Shown here one piece after another: positions 1 to 11,273 of a stretch of DNA of 64,000 bases. The stretch is from Plectosphaerella cucumerina. Lineage: Eukaryota; Ascomycota; Sordariomycetes; Glomerellales; Plectosphaerellaceae. The translations under genes were made by a program, and so were the position numbers. Where the stretch lies: assembly GCA_020746995.1 (NCBI GenBank), contig JAGPXD010000005.1, positions 930,001-994,000 of the forward strand. The letters are read 5' to 3'. Under the pieces are notes generated by a model. That model was not told the origin of the DNA, searched no databases, and saw nothing but the letters and a program-made list of their open reading frames with translations. Position 1 is the stretch's first letter. Each line of letters opens with the position of its first letter.

Positions 1-382
1 GCAGTGGGGCCCTCTCTTCCTCGAGGGCGGCCAGCGCACAGGGCGAACTTTCGCGATGCTCGAGGACAACCTGCAGCGGAAGGGTATGGAGGCCGCGGGG
101 TTTGTTGATTTGCACGAGGCGAATTACAAGCTGCCCGTCGGCCCGTGGGCAAGAGGAGCCGTGCATCGCGAGGCGGGGAGGTTCTTCCAGGCCGCGGTGC
201 TGCAGGATGTTGAGGGGACGTTGACGTTCATTGCGAGCGTGCTGGGATGGAGTGAGAGGGAGATTGCGGGGTTTGGGGCGCACTATCGCAGTGAAGTCAG
301 TGATCCCAGCGTGCACGCGTATTTCAGCCAGAGGACTGTCTGGGCTGTTAAGCCTAGGGGAGGTGGCTTTCAGGGGGGATAG
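1..382 (+). CDS. LaeA/UMTA-like SAM-dependent methyltransferase, C-terminal part (5' truncated)
   Basis: The reading frame is open from base 2 to the TAG at 380-382, so this is the 3' end of a gene that starts outside the window. The residues resemble the C-terminal third of fungal class I methyltransferases of the LaeA/UMTA/TdiE type: a FLEGGQRTGRTF segment, then a QRKGMEAAGFVD segment, then an Ala/Gln-rich helix, and a HAYFSQRTVWAVKP strand at the end. Members transfer a methyl group from S-adenosylmethionine and occur as global regulators or in secondary-metabolite clusters. The SAM-binding motif lies upstream of the window, so substrate and exact role cannot be judged. Confidence 0.75.
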   Translation, partial: QWGPLFLEGGQRTGRTFAMLEDNLQRKGMEAAGFVDLHEANYKLPVGPWARGAVHREAGRFFQAAVLQDVEGTLTFIASVLGWSEREIAGFGAHYRSEVSDPSVHAYFSQRTVWAVKPRGGGFQGG

Positions 383-945
383 AGTGTTGAAGGGTCGGAT
401 TCAAGGGGAGGAGACCAGCTCGACTCAGCACTAATCTGCTTCAGGTTCTCGCTCGGTTGATGAGTAATCGCCTCTTCCCATCATCTCCAGGAGTCATTGG
501 TGCTGGCAAAGATGAGATGGAAAAGGGGTAAACCTCCTCTTTACATTGCTCTCAATCAACCTCCGACAACCTCACGTTAAGCTGTCGCGTCATTCGCAGA
601 AGCCACCAGCAATCTTTACGTGGCGACTGACTCCTCACGCTGCTCATCTAGCCGATTCCACCTCGAGAAACCCGCTCAATATGGACCGCTTGTCAGATCC
701 CTCACGTTGACCATGGGCCATGGGTCTGCTTCGAAGCCCCTCCCCGAGTCAGATGTCACCACTGCCACAAACACCGTCCACAAGAATAGTCACTGGTCAA
801 TAAGTTGAGGCGAATCAATGAATTCTGCGATATGTATGGCTATCTAAAGTATGTCCAACTCCGAAACTGGCTCCTGAAATGCGGTAAATGACAGTGGTGC
901 ACTAATGCGTGCAAGATATGTGCGGATGGAAAATGGGTGACCCTC
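383..945. other. intergenic, convergent 3' regions
   Basis: This lies between the 3' ends of two convergent genes. The short ORFs in it have no recognisable composition or motif. No RNA gene or repeat seen. Confidence 0.5.
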
Positions 946-2250
946 TTAGTTGTCGTCATCCTCCTTCTTCGCCTTGGTCTTCTTGTCGGACGAAGACTTC
1001 TTCTTGTCGCTGGACTTCTTCTTGTCGCCGGAGCTGGAGCCGGAGCCGGACTCGGAATCGCCAGAGCCGGACTCGGAGTCGCCGGAGCCAGAGTCGGAAC
1101 CAGAGCCAGAGTCAGAGTCGCCGGAGCCGGAGTCAGAGCCAGAGCCAGAGTCAGAGCCAGAGCCAGAGTCGGAGCCAGAGTCGGCATCGTTGCCAGAGCC
1201 GGAGTCAGAGCCAGAGTCAGAGCCAGAGCCGCTGTCAGAGCCCGAGCCAGAGTCGTTGCCCGAGCCGGAACCAGAGTCGGAGTCATCGCCGGCGCCGCTA
1301 CTGGGCTCGGGGGTGCTCTCAGAGTCGCCGCCAGTAGGAGTGGCCTCATCATCTCCGCTGCCGGAACCCGAGCCACCGCCCGAGGCAGGAGTCGAAGGCT
1401 CGCTCGAAGGGGGAACGCTGCCCGAAGGCGAGGCACCGGAGCCGCCGCCGCCAGAGCCGACGCCAGAGCAAGGTCCAATCTTCGTGGGCTCACCGCCGCC
1501 CGTGACACCCTCAAAGTCAGTGCACTCGCTCTCGACGCCGCTGATGGTGACGCCCGAGATGCTGGCCGTGTCGCCCATGTTGGAGTTGATGCCGACGAGC
1601 ATGTCGCCGTTGGTGGCCGAGCCACCCGAGACCTGGACGTGGCGCGCAGGCATGGACTTGCAGTTGCCGCAGCTGCGGTAGAGCTTGCCAAAGTCGGAGA
1701 CGTCAAAGTCGTTGATGATGACGGTGCCGCCGCCGTTGTGCTGGATGACCTTGTCAGCGGCGCCCTTGGCACCGCCGCCGTTGATGGTGGTGGTCTCGCC
1801 GTCGGCCTGCTTCTTGATGCTGAAGGCGTCCTCGCAGACGGCCTCCCAGAAGACGTTGGTGACGGTGCAGCCGCCGTTGCAGTGGATGCCCTCGATCTGG
1901 TTGGGTCCGATGACGACGTTGGAGATGGAAGCACCGGCCTCGAGGATGAAGACGGCGTCCGAGTCGCCGCCCTCGGCCTGGCCTGTGCAGGAGACGCCGC
2001 GGTCGAAGACTGCGTTGCCGCCGTCGAAGGACTCGCCGGCGCCGATGACCATGGGAGCATCGAGGACGGTGGAGGCGCCGCCGCTGCCGCCGCCGCCACC
2101 GCCGCCGGCGCTCTCGGACTCCTGGCGCTTGACGGCGGCCTGGTAGTCCTCGGCGCGGGGGGCGTTGGTGACGAGGGGCCTGGCGGGGCTGGCGGTGACG
2201 GCCGAGGTGCCGAGGGCAACGGCGGCCACGAAGATCATGCGGTACTGCAT
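946..2250 (-). CDS. secreted pectate lyase, PL3 family, with long Ser/Gly/Asp-rich tail
   Basis: Single exon, 434 aa. A signal peptide ([20 protein letters not shown]) is followed by a short propeptide containing KR at about residues 41-42, a Gly-rich linker and a PL3 pectate lyase domain (about residues 60-270). Family-typical parts are visible: FDGG near the domain start, [38 protein letters not shown] and [11 protein letters not shown]3 enzymes cleave de-esterified polygalacturonate by calcium-dependent beta-elimination outside the cell. Unlike ordinary PL3 proteins of roughly 230-260 aa, this one continues for about 150 residues of Ser, Gly, Asp and Glu repeats and ends in a Lys-rich stretch ([16 protein letters not shown]) and acidic residues. 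No C-terminal membrane or GPI signal is visible. A second PL3 gene lies at 7019-8083. Confidence 0.9.
   Translation of the reverse strand: MQYRMIFVAAVALGTSAVTASPARPLVTNAPRAEDYQAAVKRQESESAGGGGGGGSGGASTVLDAPMVIGAGESFDGGNAVFDRGVSCTGQAEGGDSDAVFILEAGASISNVVIGPNQIEGIHCNGGCTVTNVFWEAVCEDAFSIKKQADGETTTINGGGAKGAADKVIQHNGGGTVIINDFDVSDFGKLYRSCGNCKSMPARHVQVSGGSATNGDMLVGINSNMGDTASISGVTISGVESECTDFEGVTGGGEPTKIGPCSGVGSGGGGSGASPSGSVPPSSEPSTPASGGGSGSGSGDDEATPTGGDSESTPEPSSGAGDDSDSGSGSGNDSGSGSDSGSGSDSGSDSGSGNDADSGSDSGSGSDSGSGSDSGSGDSDSGSGSDSGSGDSESGSGDSESGSGSSSGDKKKSSDKKKSSSDKKTKAKKEDDDN
951..1390 (-). repeat. low-complexity ([14 protein letters not shown]) coding repeat in the PL3 tail
   Basis: Imperfect hexanucleotide/12-mer repetition of Ser, Gly, Asp and Glu codons. 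On the opposite strand it reads as [11 protein letters not shown], which creates long shadow ORFs. The array is probably prone to length change by slippage. Confidence 0.85.
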
Positions 2251-4864
2251 ATTGGCGGTTGGTGGTGGTGGTTGAAGAAGTGGTTGTTGTTGTGGTGTTG
2301 GTGGAAATGAAAGTGTTGAAGCTGGCTAGCAGGTCGTGTTGACAATGAATGAGCAAGCCCGGCTTGTAAGAAGCGAAGGAAGGTAAGTGTTGAAAGGTGT
2401 CCTGAAAGTGGAAGTGTGAAGATGAGGATGAGGGTGAGGAGAGAAGAAGAGATTGGACTGGAGGATGAGATGGCGAAGTTATATACATAATGTCGACGGG
2501 ATGGATTCCGTCAACATCGCCAGCTCTGGATACCCAATATCCATCGTCCAAGGGGCGAAAACACCCCAGCGCATCGCACAACCTCACTCTCCACCATGGC
2601 GATGCTTGGTGATGCTTGGGTCCAGCACTCTCGCCCAGACACTAGTTCGCCCAGCTCCAGGACCGATCGGCCATGAGAATCGTGGTAGAACCCCTGTCTT
2701 CCGTCCCATGCTCATCAGATAGATTGGCTCAGCTCGGCGATGCTGCGACGTGGTGCGTTTCATTGCCACCTGCTTTTCGGACGGGCGTCGTGATCGCGGG
2801 ACCGAGCTTCTTCCTCCAAGCGCTGTGGTCGCCCAACTCCCACGTGTAGCCACTATCAATGGGACGGCGGGTACCGGGACCATCCCTGTTACAGACCCGC
2901 TGTCAGTGCCGTCTGATGAGTGGGATGACTTCTGCCATCTATTCTGATGGGGTCGGCGCCGTGGGTTGATGCGGCCGCGCCCCTTGTTTGGAGTTGATGT
3001 GATTTTTTCCCTGGTGTCCACACAAGCAATGGTCCGATCAGCAGTGGCTCATGCCTTTGCCACAGTCATGGAGTTGGGCTGGGCTGTGGCAGCGCTGGTC
3101 AATCTGGAACTCGTACTCGGTGGGTTGCGGAGCTGATCGCCGTGGTCTCGGGGCGGATTCAGGGGGCATTCCCGACCAGCGCCGGAAGAGCGAGGCAAAA
3201 AGCACTTCTCAGCTTCTAGCCTCACAACGCCAAATCGCAGATATAATAATAAGATCAAGCATATTGAAGTCACCCCGCACGCTAAGCACCACCATCGCCG
3301 TTTCGCCGTTGTCGATGGGACTCAACAGCCGGCCTAAATGAAGCCTAAAAAGCCAAGTCCCTCTCCGCGAAACCACCTAACGCCAACATGTCCTAGCCAG
3401 CCATTCAGCCCCAGGGGGCAAGGGTCCTCATTTTGGAGATGAATATTTCGGGAGTAATATTGGATCGTCCATCGGCAGATAGATAGATTTGGAGCGACGA
3501 TCCGTGCTTGACTCGGGGAGAACTCCGAGGAGGACGGTCGCGACTCGTGCCCACCCCTTTTACCGGCTGATCTTCATCCGAATGACCGCATGATGGGCAG
3601 GCCCGTGCTTCCCATGAACTTTTCTTCTACCTCGATCATCATGATGACAGGCCTTGGAGGCGCTCAAGCCAGTGTGTCTCGAGTGGGAGCTATGGCTTTA
3701 CCCGCTGGGCTCCGCTGGTGTGAGACCACGACAGCAATGCACCTCCTTTTCGTAGGCAGCGGGAAAAGATGCGATGATGAGGAAGAATCTATCTGAATAT
3801 TTCTTCGAGAATGCTCTGGAAGGGGAGGTGAGGACGGTCGGTTTCGGGCCTTCCCTGTGGAACATGTCTGAACATCATATGGAATGACTTGAGCCGAAGG
3901 ATGCCAAACATCATATGTCAGTCTTCTGATGTCAGGCTTCTTGCGTCAGGTAAATGGCAATGGGGGAGAAAACGTCATCGACTTGCGTTATCGCAAGTGA
4001 TCATGACAGTCTTCATGGTTCTCATGTCTTTTTCAAGCAGGACGGAAAGCTTCAGGACAGAGCATCCTAGGCTGAGATAAACGTAGGCGTGTGGGTAACT
4101 CTACCTCCCTATTCGAGGCTGCTAGGTCAATCATATCTAAGAGATGATAGGAACACGGTCCCGAGATACCATTAAATCATTCTCTGCACCTCTTTCAGGC
4201 ACTTCCGAGGGACTTGTTTCAATTTCCCAGGCTCAAAATTGTCTGCTTTGTGCTGCTCCTGAGCTTCGCCATCAGTTGACCTTTGGGTCTGTTCAGTGTT
4301 GAGTTCAGTGAACGGCAAAGACATCAAATGACTTCCTCCTGGTAGAGCGTAGCTTACACCTCCAAAAGCCCGACCGAAAATGACCCAAAGACACCAAGCC
4401 TCACAAAGACGAGGAAAGGGGCGCTCGTTGACAAAGGCCTCCAACTGCAAGCTCGAACTGACCGAGGCTCGTTCATGCCCCATCGCGGCCCGCAGATCAT
4501 CAGGAGCTCCCTCCGCCTCAAATAATGGATCTCACCCATGACTCGGGAAGACAAGTTGTCTAATCGAGACACACCTGCATCTTCCTGGCCGATACCGGCC
4601 ACTCCTCCGAGGAAACCCCTGACCATATCCACCAAGGCATGCGGCTCACGAACACGACCTGGCCAGATTTTGCAACGAAGCGCTGTGTATGATTGAACAC
4701 TGTTTCTCACCCGCCGATGAGGCTTTGCTTTCTCGTTGCGTCAAACACATCCTCCAGGGACCTCTCGAATCTGGGCAGATCCAGGACCCCCAATGCCACA
4801 GTAGCTTGGAGAACAAGCGACCCCGAGCCTTCGTCGGCTATTGGCCTCGTCTCGATCGTGGATC
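2251..4864. other. intergenic, 2.6 kb
   Basis: Contains the upstream region of the PL3 gene that reads leftward, with pyrimidine-rich UTR-like sequence next to its start and a TATATAA element on the minus strand at 2479-2485. The short ORFs elsewhere (for example around 4172-4710 on the minus strand) lack motifs, splice context or protein-like composition that I can defend. No repeat or RNA gene recognised. Confidence 0.5.
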
Positions 4865-5758
4865 TCAGTTCTTATTCTCCCGATACCACAGCGGTTCGCC
4901 GGGCGCGTATACCTCCGAATTTGGAGTTGACCAAGGTGTCGACTGCTGACTCTGGACGCAATTCTCCGAGTGTGGAGTCGGCCACGGAGTCGGCTCCTGA
5001 GTTGATTGGGGAGTCTTGTACTCCACGCTATCATCTCTCTCCTTGGACGACGACGTCTCCTCGGAAGTGCCCGCCCCCGACTGCATTGTCCCGGGTGACT
5101 TCCTGCCAGGATCGTACATCCCAGCTCTTCTCATCGGCATGCTTTCCCCATCAGGCTGCCTCCAACTTAAGGGGCTGGGCGATATTGGCTGATAGGGCCG
5201 AGGTCTGAGGTTGTCGAGGGATCGCCGGTGCACTGGTGACGCCATCGTCGTGCTTATTGGGGTGTTCGATGGCTGGCCATATTTGCCGACCTGCCTCAGA
5301 AGTATCTGTTGGGGCCGCGGCGGCCTGAGAGTGTCAAGGGGTCGACGCTGCGGTGGTGGTGGCATCGTCTTGCTGGGAGAGGAATTTGATGGCTGGCCGT
5401 GTTCCCCTACGGCCTGAGCGACATGAGTGAGCGTGCCGAAACCTTTACTAAGCTGCTCCGGCGGCTTGTAGGACATTGACGACTGTCGCGCCTTCGGTGT
5501 CTGGCCATATTTGCTGACGGCGACTTCGGCGAGGGTGACAGTTTCGTCAGGGAACTCGGCGAGAGGGTCGTCGCTGGGGAGGAGCTTGAGGTCAGGGCGG
5601 TAGTCGAAGTCGCACTCCTGGCAGCGGATCCGCATGTGCGGGGTGCAGGCGATGACTTGAACGTTGCTGGGAAGGCAGATCTTGGTCCAGTGGTGGTGTA
5701 CCGCCTAGGCGTGGACCATGACATCCTTCCCTTCGTGTGAGACAAGTTGGTACGGCAT
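4865..5758 (-). pseudogene. low-complexity protein with in-frame TAG after codon 17 (pseudogene, or stop suppressed or edited)
   Basis: Starting at the ATG at 5758, the frame reads 17 codons (MPYQLVSHEGKDVMVHA), meets TAG at 5705-5707, then continues in the same frame without interruption to 4865, about 298 codons in all. Just after the TAG the sequence still looks like protein (HHHWTKICLPS, then IRCQECDFDYRPD with a CxxC pair). The next Met is at 5635, so a short version would start there with 256 aa. The middle holds two copies of a motif of about 35 residues (VGEHGQPSN...RRPLDTLRP and VGKYGQPSN...RRSLDNLRP). The C-terminal part is Pro/Ser/Thr-rich with two W(P/S)TP(H/N)SE repeats. No known family recognised. 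A short open frame also exists on the opposite strand and cannot be ruled out entirely. Confidence 0.45.
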
Positions 5759-7018
5759 ATTTGATAGATGAACATGTGGGTGCTTGGAAGTGATGTGGTG
5801 ATGTTTGAAGTTCGAGGTTCAGATGTGTCCAGTCGCAATGGATGTCCCCATGTTGGAGCTTCTCGAAGAAGGGAAGGGACTGCCCTCACAGACGTCACGC
5901 GGGTCGATCCGGAAGGCAGCCGACGACGGATGACGACCACGAGATGCATGGCAAGAACGTCCCAGGTACACCAACCATCCGGGATTAGACCCAGGGACAG
6001 ACATTTCCTCGCAGATCCATGGCACCCTCCTCATCACCACGCCAACGTCACAATCCTCCGCCTCTCCTCTCCTCCACATGCAGCCCGGGCAGCGGACATT
6101 TATTTCCATGATGGACACGGCATGGCCTCATGAGTTCCCCCAATGAAATCCCTTTCCAGTAAACGGCGATCGGTCAACCCCTCGGCCGGCCAAGCCTCCC
6201 CCAGCATCATAGCTCGGCCGGGACACTCACCCAACCCGCCCCAACAGCTCACTTCTCCAAGGCCCATCCAGCGACCGCCACTCATCTCACCAAATAGATG
6301 AACTGCACCACATCAGGCTATTCCCCCCTGCACCCACGCACCCATCTCTCATTAGTGGCATATTGTCCAGTGGCGCGGGGCTACCAATGATAAGCATTTT
6401 AAGCATGTTTTTCTCCCCTGTCCGCCCGACGAGCTTGTTTGTTCTGCCCCCCGGTCCCCGCAAAGCCATGTGGGCATCGTGCAGCACTCCAAGAACTCCG
6501 CTGCGGGGAAAACGGGACGCCAAAAAGCAGTGCTTCTCCGGGGACAAGCTTTGCCAGCCGTGCCAAGCCACCACTACCCCGACCGCTGGAGTCCCGGCGC
6601 TGGGCGTCCGGGGCAGCTGATTCACGGAAAATGCCACGGCGCCAATTCTTCCGGGAGCTTTGAGCGAACGACGCCCCCCCATGGATGGACTTCGCATCGA
6701 GGGTGGCCAGCCACCTCGGTCATTACTGGAAGGGTTCGGGATAGCGTCGGCCGTGATCATCATGCGAGGGTGCTCGGTGAGGCCACCGCCCGTGGTCTGC
6801 GATGCGGTCATTGAACTGCTGAGCTAGGCTGGGCGGACGTTGGCCGGAGCGAAGGCGCCGTTGGCAGGTTGCTCATCTGCCAGTGTGACCGTTGATGATC
6901 TCCGGCCACCACTTCTGTCCGAGTATAAAAGACCTGTTGATCGACACAGCTTGATGATGGTTCCCGCCTCTTCACCCCTCTCAAACCACTTCCTCACCAA
7001 CCCAAGTCGTCCGTCACA
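5759..7018. other. intergenic, 1.26 kb upstream region
   Basis: Divergent upstream region between the leftward ORF at 5758 and the rightward PL3 gene at 7019. Apart from the TATA element annotated separately and a CT-rich leader before 7019, I see no gene, RNA or repeat. Confidence 0.5.
6924..6931 (+). promoter_or_regulatory. TATA box of PL3 gene at 7019
   Basis: TATAAAAG lies 95 bp before the ATG and is followed by a CT-rich and CA-rich leader, as expected for a strongly inducible fungal secreted-enzyme gene. Confidence 0.6.
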
Positions 7019-8083
7019 ATGAAGGCAGCCCTCCTCCTTTCCCTCCTGCCGGCCCTGGCCCAGTCCTCCGAGGTGCTCGACTGGACGCACACTGGCGGCA
7101 TCATCAAGCGCCAGAACACCGGCGACGGTCCCCAGGGCGGTTCCGACTCGACCCAAGCAGACATCTCCCAGCGCCCTCCTCCCCGCTTCCCCTTCCCCGT
7201 CACCAAGTTTCCCGTGGCCAAGGAGACGGTCGTGCTAAAGGACGCCTTCTACGTGCCCGCCGGCGCCACCTTCGATGGCGGCATGAAGCGCTACGAGCGT
7301 CCCGAGGGCAGCTGCAACGAGCAGGCCGAGGGCACGGATGCCGATGCCGTCTTCAACCTGCTGCCGGGATCGACGATTCGCAACGTCATCATTGGCAAGC
7401 ACCAGGCTGAGGGCATCCACGCTCTTGGTGACGCCTGGGTTGAGAATGGTTAGTCATTGTCCTGGCACTCATGACCGAGAGAATCTTTACTGACATACTG
7501 CAGTATGGTGGGAGGACGTCTGTGAAGACGCACTTACTGCCAAGGGCCTCAACACCCAGCTGAGGGTCATTGGCGGCGGTGCCATGAACGCTACGGACAA
7601 GATCTTCCAGGACAACTCCCTCGGTGGCAAGTACAACATCACCGGCTTCTACGCCAACGGCTTCGGCACATTCTACCAGTCGTGCGGCAACTGCCTCAAC
7701 CAGGCCAAGCGCAACGCCACCATCCAGAACGTCGTCGCCGTCGACGGAATCCGCATGGGCATCGTAAGAACCCCTGCTTCCCCCAGAAGAAGTGCATCTA
7801 CTGACCCCAGCCCCAGATCAACCCCAACTTTGGCGACGAGTTCCGCCTCAAGGACGCCCAGATCGACGGCGTCCCCACCATCATCACCAAGGAGATCGGC
7901 AACAACGTCCAGACCGTGCCCTACCACATGGGCCAGGGCCCCGACGAGAAGTACGCCCTCTTCAACGTCACCCGCGACAACATTGTCGAGAGCTTCAACG
8001 GTACCGTGACGAACATCTACCAGCCTGAGGACCCCTACGAGTGGCTTGAGGAGTTCTGGCCCGAGGGTTTCTGGGAGGAGTGA
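7019..8083 (+). CDS. secreted pectate lyase, PL3 family
   Basis: Three exons (7019-7448, 7504-7763, 7817-8083) give 318 aa. The introns of 55 and 53 nt have GT-AG ends, and splicing restores the family motif VENVWWEDVCEDAL across the first junction. A signal peptide (MKAALLLSLLPALAQS) is followed by a Pro-rich stretch and the PL3 domain: FDGGM, CNEQAEGTDADAVFNL, IRNVIIG..QAEGIH, the WWEDVCEDA strand, FYQSCGNC and INPNFGD. The enzyme cleaves homogalacturonan by beta-elimination in the extracellular space. The N-terminal spacer (about residues 20-60) and the C-terminal acidic end (YEWLEEFWPEGFWEE) are longer than in minimal PL3 enzymes. It is not a close copy of the PL3 gene at 946-2250, so the pair is not a recent duplicate. 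Confidence 0.92.
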
Positions 8084-8456
8084 GCGGTAGTTGGAAGGGG
8101 AGAAGACAGATGAGGAGATTGCAGAATATACCCTGAGATACGTAGATAATGAGATGTCGCGTTGAGGCTCATTCATGACTCGTCGACGTGGGTGTGAAGC
8201 CAATGGGGAGTTTACGGGAATCTCCAACGGGAACGCTGTCCATCGGTGTCGCATCGCGGGGTTGCCATTGAACATGAATGTAATCTTCCAGCCCCTTTCT
8301 ATCAGGCGTGCTGGCCTCCCAGGTGTAAAAAGATTTACAAGTATATAGTCATCATCATGGATGCAGGATGAAGCAAAAATGCCACCGCGCCTTGGGTACA
8401 GGCTCCCTAACCTCCCCTCATTCGACGAGCGAACGAAAGTCGCGTCGCACGCCCGT
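8084..8456. other. intergenic, convergent 3' regions
   Basis: Short spacer between two convergent genes. It should hold both 3' UTRs. No further feature seen. Confidence 0.5.
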
Positions 8457-9441
8457 CTACGACCGCCCGTAGTACCCCTGCTGAGGCGGCGCCTGCGCAC
8501 CACCATCCATCTCAAATACAGGCCTCGTCTCCATCTCAGCCACATGCCCCGGCTGCTGCGGCGGCGCACCGTACGCTTGGTGCTGCTGGTCCGGCGTCCA
8601 CTGCTGAGGCGGGTAATGCGCCGCCTCCTTCTTCGGGTCGTAGTGCTGCTGGTGGGGCACGGCGGCCGCTCCCGAGGCCGGCGTGTCGGGCGAAGCGCCG
8701 GCCTTCTTGCTGCGCCGGATGAGGAGCCACGCGACAACACCGCCGATAATGGCCGCGACGGGGATGCCGACGCCCAGACCAACCTTGAGGCCCATGTCGG
8801 AGTCGCCATCGCTGCTGCTGTTGCCGCCGTCCTGGCTCTCGCCGCTGTTGGCGCCGGTGCCGGACGCCGCGGCGCTGGATTCGGTCGTCGAGGCGGAGTC
8901 GTCGCTGGCGGTGGAGGAGGCGCTGCTCGCGGTCGTGCTGGATGCTACTGAGGAAGAGGGGCTGGGGATGACGTTGCCCTTGTCGTCGAGGAAGATGCCC
9001 CTGCCGCGGAGGCAGCAGTTCGGGATTGTGCTGACGCAGCAATAGCTGCCATCGGGGCAGAGCTCGACTCGCGGGAAGGTGAAGCCATCAAAGCCCTCGT
9101 CTGGGGTAGGAGGTGTTAGCTAGGCGTTCTGAAATCAGGAGAGGCAAAGAGTGCAGCTCACCCTCGAGGCAGATGCCGCCGCACTTGTCGGGCTCGTAGG
9201 GCAGGTGAAGACACGGCCCGCGGACGAACATGTTCTCCTCCTGGTCTGAGTTCTGGCAGAACTTCTGGTCTGTGCATGTTGCCTGGGCGTTGCAGCATGT
9301 GTCCGAGTTGGGGCACTTGACGTTGTTCGGGTACTCGTTGCCGTCGACGCCATAGCAGGTGAGGTTCTGGGAGGAGGACTGGGCGGCGACGCTGGCGGCC
9401 AGGGCGAGGAGGGCCAGGCCCGTTTGTGTTGTGAAACGCAT
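8457..9441 (-). CDS. single-pass membrane protein with Cys-rich ectodomain
   Basis: Two exons (9441-9162 and 9100-8457) separated by a 61-nt GT-AG intron give 307 aa. The order is signal peptide (MRFTTQTGLALLALAASVAAQ), a cysteine-rich ectodomain with a CCNAQ and a YCCVSTIPNCC segment, a Ser/Thr/Ala-rich stalk likely to be O-glycosylated, one transmembrane helix (VGLGVGIPVAAIIGGVVAWLL), a basic stop-transfer (RRSKK) and a Pro/Gln-rich cytoplasmic tail ending PQQGYYGRS. This architecture is common in filamentous ascomycetes and resembles cell-surface sensors of the Mid2/WSC kind in layout only. I do not recognise a named family. Function at the plasma membrane facing the cell wall is inference. 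Confidence 0.82.
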
Positions 9442-11273
9442 CTTGGGTATCTCTGTGGTATATGGTGTCCGGGTGTGTTTTCGGTCGTGTTCGTGAACGT
9501 TCGCGTCGAATGTTATCTCGTCGTAGGGCCGCGGACGATCCTGTCGTCCCAGGAAGAGGAAGAAAAGAGAGACGGAGAGAAGATCAGACCTCGATCGGAG
9601 GTGGACCGCGTCGGGACCGAGGGCGAGATAAAATTGAGCTGGCAGGTTCCCACAGACGCTGCGGCAGGGCGGTCCCCTCCCCGTTTCACAGCCCTGTGGT
9701 CCATGTCGCCAAGGGGTTTGGCCACGGCCCCCTTACTCCCAGAGTGGTCTCTGCGCGCCAAGGTCAGCGCTGGGGGCCGCCCTCCAGGCCCTCTCCTCGA
9801 ATGGGCTGTCCGCCCGCCTCTGCCTGCCCCATCGTGAGGGATCGGGAACCCTGTCTATCGCACCAGGCACTGCCAGTGTGGTTCCGTCTGCGCAGATTGG
9901 CGTTGCTTGATTGGCTTGGCCGAGCGTTCTGAGGCAAGGATCGGCCGGGCGTTGGTGAGGGTCGGCGGTGGATGCCCATGGGCCGTAGCGCTTATTGACC
10001 CAGTCGCGAGGGGATCCTTCCGGCTTTTGCGGCAACTTGGTCTTCAGCTTTGGGGGCGCTTTTGGAGGCGAAGTCGAGGTCTCAATCGCGCGATGGAAGG
10101 GATGCTGCGCCTTGATGGGGGAAGAAGATGTTGGTGTTCAGCTTGGGTATAAGTAGGTCGAATCCCCACACGGGCTGGAACAGACAATCGCTGCTGCCGT
10201 CGACCGACTGTCCGTTGTGAACTTATGGCTCTATCGGTCAGCGTCCAATCTCGGAGTTCGGACGCGGCCACCACACCACCACGGGCCAGGCCGCAGTCCA
10301 CCTGGCGAGGCGTCCTATCACGCCGGCAAGGTCATTTGCGCGTCTTGGCTTCTCAAGACATCGACAAGAAAGCCAAAAGAGTATACGAGGCGCTCCGATG
10401 TAGACACCGAGTTCGTCACTTTGTTTGGGTTTTGGTCGAGAAGGTTATTGTTGCCACGTCCTCGCATTTCGATGGCCGGGTCAATCGGGCTGGCTGGACA
10501 GGTCTGGTCTGTTCGCTTGATGCCCGGCAGGGCTGCCAACTGTGACGATGGGCAAACACGGTCGATCGTCGGGCATCAACAGGCCGCGATGTCGAGGTAT
10601 CGAGTGTATGCTGTTCCAAGCAGTGCTGTTAGCCATCGTACGAAAATTGGTTGGCATCCCTAGCAGACACACCTACCTGTAAGCCTGCATTGGCGGCCCG
10701 TGCCGGCTCCGTCCCACGTCCCACACCTCAGCCGCCATTCCAGAGCCAACACTGAGGGAATGACTCCGACGATTCCACTGCAAGTACTCCCAGAGTTTGA
10801 TGGTCTTCCTTCCGTCTTCCGTGCGTATCCGCTTGCTGAATCTGAATCATGTTGTTTCGATGCCACCTGACGCCAAAGGCTCCTGTAGGCTACTCGGGCG
10901 CTCCGTAGTCTGAGCAAGAGCGATGGATTGCCCGGAACTAGGCAGCTTGTCGACAACGTATCATGAGAGGACGGAGCGATGTCTAACGGTGGATTGAAGT
11001 GGTGTCCAAGAATGAAGTTGCGAGGAAGCTTTGAATGTAAACGGGAGCACCTTCTGTCGCTTCAGAGTTCCAGTGTCACACTGCACGCTGCCTTCAAGTT
11101 GCCCCACCTTCAAGACCGCTTACTCACCGCCTGAGCGTGCCTGTGCACTGGATGTCGTGTGCAGTCGACAGCCACGACATCGCCAAAACCACATCCGGAG
11201 AAACATCATCCAGACAGACTTGTCCAACCACTTCACCGTCATCGAAAAGCGCCAATAGAACCTCCCCGACCCA
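9442..11273. other. intergenic, 1.8 kb
   Basis: Divergent upstream region between the membrane-protein gene and the F-box gene. Several short overlapping ORFs occur on both strands (for example 10217-10663) but none has protein-like composition, splice signals or motifs. No repeat or RNA gene recognised. Confidence 0.45.

Noticed and set aside
937..2310. 457-codon Gly/Ala/Val-rich ORF on the plus strand
   Set aside because: Antisense shadow of the PL3 gene and its low-complexity tail.
10217..10663. 148-codon ORF in the 9.4-11.3 kb spacer
   Set aside because: No motif, biased composition and several overlapping ORFs of similar size on both strands in the same GC-rich stretch.
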